The translations under genes were made by a program, and so were the position numbers. DNA of 64,000 bases from JBGLNJ01 sp034434835 (GTDB lineage Bacteria > Chloroflexota > Anaerolineae > Fen-1058), in contig DAOTXX010000179.1 of assembly GCA_034434835.1 (NCBI GenBank), forward strand, positions 55,289 to 119,288, in the 5' to 3' direction. The notes under the pieces are model-generated. The model was not told the origin of the DNA. It made no database searches and saw only the letters and a program-made list of their open reading frames with translations. Of this stretch, positions 51,781 through 59,192 are shown piece after piece. The first letter of the stretch is position 1, and the number at the start of each line of letters is the position of its first letter.

Positions 51781-52251
51781 ATGGACGATTTGCTCAGCGC
51801 GCCACAGCGCGCGTTGCTGGCCATCGTGCTGCGCTTGTTGGAACAAGACCTGCGCCAGGCCGACAAGTGGCTGCAGGGCGCTGAGGAAAGAGGTATCCTC
51901 TATCGCCGCAAGCTGCGTTTGCCGCCTGAACGTCGAGCGATTGCCCGCCGACATATCGCGGCGGCGTTGAAACAGGTTGCGGAGCTGGCGCGCACATTTG
52001 ATTTGCAGCCCGGTGACGACAGCCCCGAAGCCACCATTACGGCGGAGATGAGCGAGCGCTGGGCCAATCTTTGCGACGCGCGCTCTGACAAACTGAAACG
52101 TTACGGCGACGTTGATCCGCGCCTGGCTCAGGTACTCGATCCCTCTCTGGACAGGTTGATCGAATTGACATTGGCGTTGATGTCCAGTATTCGAAATGGA
52201 GCGACGCCGATCCGAACCGAATCCCTAACACAAGAGAGTGTTCAAATCTAG
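51781..52251 (+). CDS. Uncharacterised helical protein in fluoride operon 1 (paralogue of 54437-54886)
   Basis: A 156-residue all-helical soluble protein from ATG 51781, 2 bp after the previous stop. It begins MDDLLSAPQRALLAIVLRLL and contains LYRRKLRLPPERRAIARRHI and NLCDARSDKLKRYGDVDPRL then AQVLDPSLDRLIELTLALMS. The protein at 54437-54886 is clearly related along its length (MADLLNTPQR, LVDTRSDKMNRFGVVDPRLA, DPHLDRLIEMVLVLSSLVRG). That gene is also downstream of a fluoride riboswitch. No membrane segment or known domain is seen. It directly precedes enolase by 11 bp. Confidence 0.8.
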   Translation: MDDLLSAPQRALLAIVLRLLEQDLRQADKWLQGAEERGILYRRKLRLPPERRAIARRHIAAALKQVAELARTFDLQPGDDSPEATITAEMSERWANLCDARSDKLKRYGDVDPRLAQVLDPSLDRLIELTLALMSSIRNGATPIRTESLTQESVQI

Positions 52252-52262
52252 GAGGCAATGAT

Positions 52263-53546
52263 ATGGCAACAGGCATTGTTCAAGTTCGAGCGCGCGAGAT
52301 TCTGGATTCGCGCGGCAACCCGACCGTCGAGGTCGAGGTCGAGCTGGAATGCGGCGCAATGGGACGGGCCGCCGTTCCATCCGGCGCATCCACCGGCGTC
52401 CACGAGGCGTTGGAACTGCGCGATGGAGACAAGGCGCGTTACGGCGGCAAGGGTGTGCTCAAGGCTGTCGGGCACGTCAACAAGGAGATCGCTCAGGCCA
52501 TTGTTGGACTGGACGCGCTGGATCAGGCTGGTGTGGACAAGGCCATGCTGGCTGCGGACGGCACGCCGAACAAGAGCAAATTCGGCGCCAACGCTATCCT
52601 GGGCGCGAGTCTGGCTGTGGCCCGCGCGGCTGCGGATGCGGTCGGCCTGCCGCTCTATCGTTACCTGGGCGGCGTGACGGCCAAGGTCTTGCCCGTGCCA
52701 ATGTTCAACATCCTCAACGGCGGCGTCCACGCCAACTGGCAGGGCACGGATTTGCAAGAGTTCATGATCGCGCCCGTGGGCGCGCCCAATTTCCGCGAGG
52801 CGCTGCGCTGGGGCAGCGAGACCTACCAGGCGCTCAAGGGCGTGCTCAAGAGCAAGGGTTACTCGACCGGCGTGGGCGACGAGGGCGGCTTTGCGCCTGC
52901 GCTCAAGACCAACGCGGAAGCCGTCGAGTTGATCCTGCAAGCCATCGAAAAGGCCGGCTACAAACCCGGCGAGCAGATCGCGCTCGCGCTCGATCCGGCC
53001 TCGAGCGGGTTCTATGAGGACGGTCACTACCACTTGCGCACCGAAGGCCGCAAGGTCACGTCGGCGCAGATGGTCGAGATGTACGCCGAATGGGTGAACA
53101 AGTATCCCATCGTCGTCCTGGAAGATGGCCTGGCCGAAGACGACTGGGATGGCTGGAAGCTGCTCAATCAAAAACTGGGCGGCAAGGTCGAATTGGTGGG
53201 CGACGATTTATTCGTCACCAACGTGCAGCGCATTGCAAAGGGCATCGAACAGAACGTGGCGAACGCCGTGCTCATCAAGCTCAACCAGATCGGCACGCTG
53301 AGCGAGACCATCGCCGCGATCGAGATGGCGCGCAAGGCCGGCTGGGGCGCGATGGTATCCCATCGCAGTGGCGAGACAGTGGACAGTTTCATCGCCGATT
53401 TTACCGTGGCGATGGGCACCGGGCACTTGAAGACCGGCGCGCCGTGTCGAGGCGAGCGCGTGGAAAAGTACAACCAATTGATGCGCATCGAAGAAGAGTT
53501 GGGCGAAGCAGCGGTGTACGCAGGACGCAAGGCGTTCGTGCGATAA
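52263..53546 (+). CDS. eno: Enolase (phosphopyruvate hydratase)
   Basis: A 427-residue glycolytic enzyme converting 2-phosphoglycerate to phosphoenolpyruvate. Motifs: GASTGVHEALELRDGD, catalytic loop with GVGDEGGFAP, Mg ligands in ALDPASSGFYED, LEDGLAEDDWDGW and GDDLFVTN, catalytic lysine in LIKLNQIGTL and the enolase signature SHRSGETVDSFIADF. An excellent ribosome site AGGAGG lies 7 nt before ATG 52263. It is the last gene of the operon behind fluoride riboswitch 1. Fluoride with phosphate and Mg2+ inhibits enolase, and eno is a known member of fluoride-riboswitch regulons in other bacteria. Raising its dose under fluoride makes sense. Readthrough from eno runs into riboswitch 2. Confidence 0.98.
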   Translation: MATGIVQVRAREILDSRGNPTVEVEVELECGAMGRAAVPSGASTGVHEALELRDGDKARYGGKGVLKAVGHVNKEIAQAIVGLDALDQAGVDKAMLAADGTPNKSKFGANAILGASLAVARAAADAVGLPLYRYLGGVTAKVLPVPMFNILNGGVHANWQGTDLQEFMIAPVGAPNFREALRWGSETYQALKGVLKSKGYSTGVGDEGGFAPALKTNAEAVELILQAIEKAGYKPGEQIALALDPASSGFYEDGHYHLRTEGRKVTSAQMVEMYAEWVNKYPIVVLEDGLAEDDWDGWKLLNQKLGGKVELVGDDLFVTNVQRIAKGIEQNVANAVLIKLNQIGTLSETIAAIEMARKAGWGAMVSHRSGETVDSFIADFTVAMGTGHLKTGAPCRGERVEKYNQLMRIEEELGEAAVYAGRKAFVR

Positions 53547-53553
53547 TTGCCTA

Positions 53554-53581
53554 TTGACATTCGTCGAAGATGGAATAGAAT
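53554..53581 (+). promoter_or_regulatory. Sigma-70-type promoter before riboswitch 2
   Basis: -35 TTGACA (53554-53559), 16-bp spacer, -10 TAGAAT (53576-53581). The sequence TTCGTCGAAGATGGAA in the spacer resembles that of the promoter at 54246. It starts only 8 bp after the enolase stop. Confidence 0.8.
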
Positions 53582-53586
53582 CTATG

Positions 53587-53717
53587 TAGGCGATGAAGCT
53601 CGCTGGTGGGCAGGCGTTGGGTACACCCCTGAAGGGTGTCCTAGGGACAACGCGCCCACCAATGCCGTCCCAATGGCTGACAGCTTCTACCTTGAGTTTG
53701 GGGTAGAAGCTGTTTTG
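53587..53717 (+). promoter_or_regulatory. Fluoride (crcB-type) riboswitch 2 with a long insertion and intrinsic terminator
   Basis: The core GGCGATGAAGCTCGCT (53589-53604) has loop AAGCT pairing with AGCTT in GGCTGACAGCTTCTACC. The optional hairpin here is a long arm, GGTGGGC/GCCCACC (53605-53611, 53654-53660). It encloses GCGTTG...CAACGC and a TACACCC-CTGAA-GGGTGT hairpin, which look like a repeat insertion. Terminator: ACAGCTTCTACC (53680-53691) pairs with GGGTAGAAGCTGT (53701-53713), then a T-run. The architecture is again an ON switch. Confidence 0.88.
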
Positions 53718-53765
53718 CTCTCTGGCGAGCCTCGCGCCAATTCTGACCGGAAAGGAGGTGAGAAC

Positions 53766-53975
53766 ATGGGCCGTTCGAAGCTGTCGCAGGCAGCGTTTCC
53801 AGATGAACTGACGTTTCAGGTCTTGAAGGACATGCGTGACGAGGTCTTGCATGAACTCCAAGAAGGCGCGGACGTACCCGATTCCCTGGTGGACATCATG
53901 GGGAATCTGGCGGCCATGCTCGATGCCTGGAGAACTGCGACGAGGACTCTCACGCTTCAGCCCTCAAGCGCATGA
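53766..53975 (+). CDS. 69-residue protein controlled alone by fluoride riboswitch 2
   Basis: It starts at ATG 53766 behind a perfect ribosome site AAAGGAGGTG. The frame upstream runs through the riboswitch and is not translated. The protein is acidic, mostly helical and soluble: FPDELTFQVLKDMRDEVLHE, then LQEGADVPDSLVDIMGNLAA. No family is recognised, and no cysteines or membrane segment are present. A strong intrinsic terminator follows at 54007. A riboswitch, gene and terminator for one small protein argue that it is a dedicated fluoride-response product. Confidence 0.8.
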   Translation: MGRSKLSQAAFPDELTFQVLKDMRDEVLHELQEGADVPDSLVDIMGNLAAMLDAWRTATRTLTLQPSSA

Positions 53976-54006
53976 CAATGTTGAACAACAAGATGAATCT
54001 GTGACT

Positions 54007-54045
54007 GCGCCCGATGCGACTTGCGCGTATCGGGCGCGACCATTT
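54007..54045 (+). terminator. Intrinsic terminator after the 69-residue gene
   Basis: Nine-bp GC-rich stem GCGCCCGAT / ATCGGGCGC (54007-54015, 54029-54037) followed by GACCATTTTC. Confidence 0.75.
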
Positions 54046-54053
54046 TCAACTGC

Positions 54054-54240
54054 TTGACATGTTTACTCAAAGGATGTACACTCCGCGCCCTGTTGAAAGC
54101 CAGAGTAACCATGGACGGAAAACGGGCCTGATCACCGCCGGAGGCGGCGCGTGGAACGCCAGCGACGACGACACCGACGAATTGTACACCGAGTGTGTGA
54201 CCCTTTCACCTGAAGCGGCAAGTTCTCCCTATGCCCTGCG
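54054..54240 (+). ncRNA. Candidate structured RNA with its own promoter
   Basis: TTGACA (54054-54059), 17-bp spacer, TACACT (54077-54082) form a good promoter. The transcript would begin near 54088. It holds CGCGCC pairing with GGCGCG (about 54084 and 54146), a GCC-GGA-GGC hairpin, and AAC/ACC-rich joining strands resembling a riboswitch or small RNA. No gene fits: only a six-codon ATG frame lies inside. I could not match it to a known class. It ends where the third fluoride promoter begins. Confidence 0.4.
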
Positions 54241-54245
54241 CGACC

Positions 54246-54273
54246 TTGACGTTCGTGCAAGATGGACTATAAT
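54246..54273 (+). promoter_or_regulatory. Sigma-70-type promoter before riboswitch 3
   Basis: -35 TTGACG (54246-54251), 16-bp spacer, -10 TATAAT (54268-54273). Nearly the same as the promoters at 50401 and 53554. Confidence 0.85.
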
Positions 54274-54278
54274 GCATC

Positions 54279-54366
54279 TCGGCGATGAGGCTCGCCGGTG
54301 AATATTCACCCATGTCGTCTGAGTGACTGATAGCTTCTACCTGACTTGCGGTAGAAGCTTTTTTGT
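54279..54366 (+). promoter_or_regulatory. Fluoride (crcB-type) riboswitch 3 with intrinsic terminator
   Basis: Core GGCGATGAGGCTCGCC (54281-54296); the loop AGGCT pairs with AGCTT/AGCTTCT of CTGATAGCTTCTACC. The extra hairpin is the palindrome GGTGAATATTCACC (54297-54310). GTC...GAC forms the next stem. Terminator: AGCTTCTACC (54332-54341) pairs perfectly with GGTAGAAGCT (54350-54359), then six T. The 3' flank TTTTTTGTTATCGG is identical to that of riboswitch 1, so the two units are duplicates. Confidence 0.92.
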
Positions 54367-54436
54367 TATCGGAGGAAACATTCATGAAATGGGGATTTTA
54401 CGCTCGTGTCTTTGAACGATGCGCGTCAAGGGATTT

Positions 54437-54886
54437 ATGGCAGACCTGCTCAACACGCCGCAACGCAATTCGCTGACCAATGTGCTCCGCATGTTGGAAG
54501 AACGTCTGCGGCAAGCCCAAGCCTGGCTGCCCGGTGTGGACGAGACCGGCTGGCTGTACCACCGCAGCCTGCGCCTGTCACCGGAGCAGCAGGAACTGGC
54601 TGCCAGGATCATTGCGATGGCTCTGGACGAGATCGCGCAGGTCTCGCGCGAGTTTGACTTGCAGCCAGCCCAAGACGATCTGGCCGCCGTCATCAGCGCC
54701 GGCATGAGCCTGATGTGGGCCGACCTGGTGGACACTCGCTCTGACAAGATGAATCGGTTCGGCGTGGTGGACCCGCGCCTGGCTCAACAACTCGACCCAC
54801 ACCTGGATCGCTTGATTGAAATGGTATTGGTGTTGTCCTCGCTGGTCAGAGGCAAATCCGCCGAACCGCCGCCGAACGAGACTTGA
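54437..54886 (+). CDS. Uncharacterised helical protein under fluoride riboswitch 3 (paralogue of 51781-52251)
   Basis: A 149-residue protein. ATG 54437 (MADLLNTPQR) is chosen because it aligns with the paralogue's start and has AAGGG just upstream. ATG 54419 would add six residues. A good ribosome site GGAGG at 54372 instead serves an ATG at 54384 whose frame ends after 30 codons, perhaps a leader peptide or a relic. All-helical, no membrane segment or catalytic motif; LVDTRSDKMNRFGVVDPRLA is the best conserved stretch. The MoxR gene begins 26 bp later. Confidence 0.8.
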   Translation: MADLLNTPQRNSLTNVLRMLEERLRQAQAWLPGVDETGWLYHRSLRLSPEQQELAARIIAMALDEIAQVSREFDLQPAQDDLAAVISAGMSLMWADLVDTRSDKMNRFGVVDPRLAQQLDPHLDRLIEMVLVLSSLVRGKSAEPPPNET

Positions 54887-54912
54887 CGGAAAAACTCTTT
54901 TGAGGTGAGAGA

Positions 54913-55880
<968 letters not shown>

Positions 55881-55884
<4 letters not shown>

Positions 55885-57128
55885 CCCGGGCGCTCAACTG
55901 GCTGACCTTTATCTTGCTTGCGGCAAGCCTGGCGCTGAGGAACCCCCTGCTGTTCCTGCTGGGCGTGCTGCTCGCGCTCGTCGCTGGTGTGACGGCGCTG
56001 TGGGATCGCTATGCGCTGACTGGCGTCACCTACACTCGCCGATTAGGGACGACGCGGATGTTTGTCGGCGAAGAGACCGATCTGTGGATCGAGGTCGTCA
56101 ACGCCAAGCCGCTGCCGCTGGCCTGGCTGAGAATCGAAGACGAGATTCCAGACGGAATCAAGTTCCCCAAGGGCAAGGTCTATCGCTCCTACAAATGGAC
56201 GCGCTTTATCCTGACGAATCTCATCTCGTTGCGGTTCTATGAGCGCGTGCGCAAGCACTATCGCCTGCGCGCCATGCAGCGCGGCGCGTTCGAGCTTGGC
56301 CCGGTCGAGCTGCGCTCCGGTGACATGTTCGGGTTCAAGTACCAGGAAAAAGTAATTTCCGAGATAGACTGGCTGATCGTCTATCCCAAAGTCGTCCCGG
56401 TCACTGCGCTGGGCCTGCCAGCGGCCTATCCGTTCGGCGATTCCAAGACAGCGCGCAAAATCACCGATGACCCGCTGCGCATCATGGGCGTGCGACCCTA
56501 CACGCCCGGCGACAATCCGCGCTTTATCCACTGGAAAGCGACGGCGCGGCGGCGCGAATTGCAGACCAAAGTGTTCGAGCCAGGCGCGGCCCGCGCGTCA
56601 GCCATCTTTCTCAACGCGCGCACTGCCGAGGAAGCCGGTTACATCCCCGAATATTTCGAGCTGGCGGCCACGGCGGCGGCCTCGGTCGCGCGTCACCTGC
56701 TGGATGCACGCGAAGCTGTGGGTCTGTACGCCAACACCAGCCGACTGAGAACCGGCGGCCTGGTGTGCCTGCCGCCTTCCCGCCGGCCCGATCGCTGGTT
56801 CGAGATCCTGGATACACTCGCCTGGATCAACTACCTGGCGTCGGCCTCGTTCGAGCACCTGTTGCAGGCTGAGGCTGCCTCTTTGCCGTTCGGCGCGGCC
56901 GTCATCGCCATCTCGGCCGTGACCACCGACGAACTGCTTGCCGCCTTGCTCGATCTCCAACGCAGCGGTCACCCGGTCACATGGCTGTCCATCGGCCCCA
57001 GCGCGCCGGAGCATGTGCCGGACGATTTGCAGATGTACTGGATCGGCGACCGCACGACCCATCGGCGATTGGTCGAGGCCGATTTGCCTTTGACGGCCCT
57101 CGCTGTCCCTGAGGGGGAAGCCAGTTAG
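55881..57128 (+). CDS. DUF58 domain-containing membrane protein
   Basis: A 415-residue protein beginning at GTG 55881, which overlaps the MoxR stop (GTGA). Two N-terminal membrane helices (LTFILLAASLALRNPLLFLL and LLALVAGVTALWDRYAL) lead to a beta-rich domain. The DUF58 core is DDPLRIMGVRPYTPGDNPRF then IHWKATARRRELQTKVFEPG (about 195-235), followed by a vWA-like fold with ASAIFLNART. The known context is MoxR-DUF58-transglutaminase/DUF4129 operons with envelope-related but unresolved roles. Confidence 0.93.
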
Positions 57129-57137
57129 CGACAAGAT

Positions 57138-58658
57138 ATGTACTCGTTAACTCTGACCGATTACAAGTGGGATTGGATTGACGACGGGTTGCTGCCGTAT
57201 GCCCTGGCCGCCATGCGCGCGACATGGATCGGCTTGCTGGTGCATCTGTTGTCACGCGGGGTGACGCCCGACCGTCCCGACCTGGTCACGCCGCTCATGG
57301 CGTTCGGTCTGTTGGCTGGCAGCACTGCCTGCACGCAGCTCGGCGTTTACGTGGTCAAGACGACCTGGCGAGCCGTGGTGCTGATTGTGTCGAGTGGTCT
57401 GGCGGCGATTGCGCTCGTGCTGTATTGTGGACTGGGCGCAGGCCACCCAGCTATCTGGGATCTGCGCTGGCTCACGCTGTTGGCGCAACACCCTGCGGCC
57501 ACCATCGTGATCGTCTTGATCGCGGTGTGGTTGTGGTGGTGGGGCATTCGCACCGGCCGTGAGCGTGTCTATTACGATTTGTTCAATGCCGATTTTACCT
57601 GGGGCATGTTGATGCTGGCCGTGGGCGCAGCCGCGGCTTACGCCACTCGCGTCGTACCGCTTCTGCAAGTGCTGTTGGCCTTTATCCCATTTTTCGCCAT
57701 CGGCCTGGCGACGATGGCGATTGCCAACCTGCAAAGCGCGCGGCGCTTCGAGGGCAGTCGGACCGACCAGGCGATTGCCGTGAATCGTTACTGGCTGGGC
57801 ACTGTCGTTGCGGTGATCGGCGCTGTGCTGTTGGCCGGTTTGCTGCTCGGCCAGTTGTTCACGCCGGGCATCATGACATGGATACTGGAGAAACTGGCGA
57901 TCGTGTGGGAATGGCTGGCGCGCCTGTTGGTGTTCGTCTTGATGATCGTGGCCTATCCGATCTTGATGCTGTTGGAATGGCTGGTCAAAGTCATCAGCCA
58001 GGGACGCCGCCCCAATGACCAGCCGCCCATCAACCCGCTGCCCAGTTTCGCTGAACAGTTTCGAGACCTGGAGCAAGGCCGCCCCAGCACCATTTCGCCT
58101 CAAGTCTATATGGGCCTCCAGGTTCTGGCCGGCCTTCTGGCAGTGGCGGTGATCGTCCTCATCTTTGCGCTGGCGTTCCGGCGCTTCAAGACCTTGCTGG
58201 AAGAAGATGTCGAAGAGACCCGCGAGCTGATCTTTTCGGTGGATTTGCTCAAGGAGCAACTGGCGCAGCTATTCGGACGGAAGACCAAGGGGGATGGCAT
58301 CGAGCCTGAGCCTTTCGTTTCCATTGTCGGCGATGACCCGCGCGCCCAGATTCGCCGGGCGTACCAGGCGCTCCTGGCGTGGGCCACCGAACAGGGGATG
58401 CCGCGCTTGCCCGGCCAGACGTCGAACGAGTACCTGTTGTCGCTGAGCAACGCCTGGCCGATTTACGGCGAACCGATTTCAATTCTCACGGCAGCGTACT
58501 TGCAGGCGCGCTACAGCGACCTCCCCATCTCATCGGCCAGCGCCGAGCAAGCCCGGCAAGCGTGGGAAACCATCGTCCATGGGAATGGAAAGGATGGTCA
58601 CCCTGTAGGGGCAGGCCTTGCGCCTGCCCCCATTGTGATCGGTAAACAGATACATTGA
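57138..58658 (+). CDS. Polytopic membrane protein with C-terminal DUF4129 domain
   Basis: A 506-residue protein with about nine membrane helices in the first 370 residues (for example VVLIVSSGLAAIALVLYCGL, AATIVIVLIAVWLWWWGI and VLAGLLAVAVIVLIFALAF). A soluble DUF4129 domain follows (RRAYQALLAWATEQGMPRLP, QTSNEYLLSLSNAWPIYGEP). DUF4129 is usually fused to transglutaminase domains; here the transglutaminase domain is missing. The last residues, GHPVGAGLAPAPIVIGKQIH, are encoded by a GGGGCAGGC-CTTGC-GCCTGCCCC repeat hairpin that has replaced the original 3' end. It completes the MoxR operon. Confidence 0.9.
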   Translation: MYSLTLTDYKWDWIDDGLLPYALAAMRATWIGLLVHLLSRGVTPDRPDLVTPLMAFGLLAGSTACTQLGVYVVKTTWRAVVLIVSSGLAAIALVLYCGLGAGHPAIWDLRWLTLLAQHPAATIVIVLIAVWLWWWGIRTGRERVYYDLFNADFTWGMLMLAVGAAAAYATRVVPLLQVLLAFIPFFAIGLATMAIANLQSARRFEGSRTDQAIAVNRYWLGTVVAVIGAVLLAGLLLGQLFTPGIMTWILEKLAIVWEWLARLLVFVLMIVAYPILMLLEWLVKVISQGRRPNDQPPINPLPSFAEQFRDLEQGRPSTISPQVYMGLQVLAGLLAVAVIVLIFALAFRRFKTLLEEDVEETRELIFSVDLLKEQLAQLFGRKTKGDGIEPEPFVSIVGDDPRAQIRRAYQALLAWATEQGMPRLPGQTSNEYLLSLSNAWPIYGEPISILTAAYLQARYSDLPISSASAEQARQAWETIVHGNGKDGHPVGAGLAPAPIVIGKQIH

Positions 58659-58681
58659 GAAGATACAATTTGTGGTATAAT
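58655..58681 (+). promoter_or_regulatory. Putative promoter of tRNA-Ser
   Basis: TTGAGA (58655-58660), 15-bp spacer, TATAAT (58676-58681); the tRNA begins 46 bp later. Confidence 0.55.
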
Positions 58682-58726
58682 CTGCCGCGTCACAGGCCGA
58701 CGGGTTGAACACGTTGTCGGTGACCC

Positions 58727-58816
58727 GGAGAGGTAGCGTAGTCCGGCCTAACGCGCACGCCTGGAGAGCGTGTGTGCCGAAAGGCACCGCGGGTTCAAAT
58801 CCCGCCCTCTCCGCCA
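58727..58816 (+). tRNA. tRNA-Ser (anticodon GGA)
   Basis: Acceptor stem GGAGAGG/CCTCTCC, D stem GCG/CGC, anticodon stem CACGC/GCGTG with loop CTGGAGA (anticodon GGA), long variable arm TGCC-GAAA-GGCA typical of serine tRNAs, T arm GCGGG-TTCAAAT-CCCGC. Discriminator G and encoded CCA (58814-58816). Confidence 0.97.
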
Positions 58817-58866
58817 CTGTCTCACCTTCCTAAGTGCTCCACTTTCGGGAAGGTGATGTCTTTCAT

Positions 58867-58894
58867 TTGCTTTTTTATCGGGTTCTGGTATGAT
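58867..58894 (+). promoter_or_regulatory. Promoter of the SRP RNA gene
   Basis: TTGCTT (58867-58872), 16-bp spacer, TATGAT (58889-58894), with the RNA starting about 58901. Confidence 0.6.
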
Positions 58895-58900
58895 TTTGTT

Positions 58901-59185
58901 TGGTCGTGCTAGATGGGGAGCTAGCGGTGCCTTCGCGGCTATGTGCCGTGCCCGAAATCCGCTTACGCGGGGTCGAATTCCCCTTTGAAGGGCTCGCGGG
59001 TTTGAGCCTGCCTCGGCCAAGTGGCGATGAAGATCGGGTCCTGCGCGGCAGAAGCCTTCGAACCCCGCCAGGGCCGGAAGGCAGCAACGGTAAGGAGACA
59101 CTTCTGGGTGCCGCAGGGGCGCCTGGTTGGAGCTGGCTAGCCGAGGTCAGTCAGGTCCACGGGTTCGACGAGGGGTGCACGACCA
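58901..59185 (+). ncRNA. ffs: Large-type bacterial signal recognition particle RNA
   Basis: About 285 nt. The 5' part GTGCTAGATGGGGAGCTAGC matches the Alu-domain start of large bacterial SRP RNA (as in Bacillus scRNA). TGGTCGTG at the start pairs with CACGACCA at the end. The S-domain carries the conserved CAGGGCCGGAAGGCAGCAAC with the Ffh-binding symmetric loop and the facing GGGTGCCGCAGGGGCGCCTG. CCTCGGCC/GGCCGAGG-type pairing (about 59010 and 59145) closes the domain. The RNA carries the signal-peptide recognition complex with Ffh. It lies 7 bp before the next gene's start codon. Confidence 0.93.
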
Positions 59186-59192
59186 TTTCACC

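Noticed and set aside
54384..54476. 30-codon ORF (MKWGFYARVF...) behind a good GGAGG site after riboswitch 3
   Set aside because: Out of frame with the conserved paralogue and without recognisable features; kept only as a possible leader peptide or relic.
59127..59192. Upstream extension of the YabE-like frame
   Set aside because: It lies within the 3' part of the SRP RNA.
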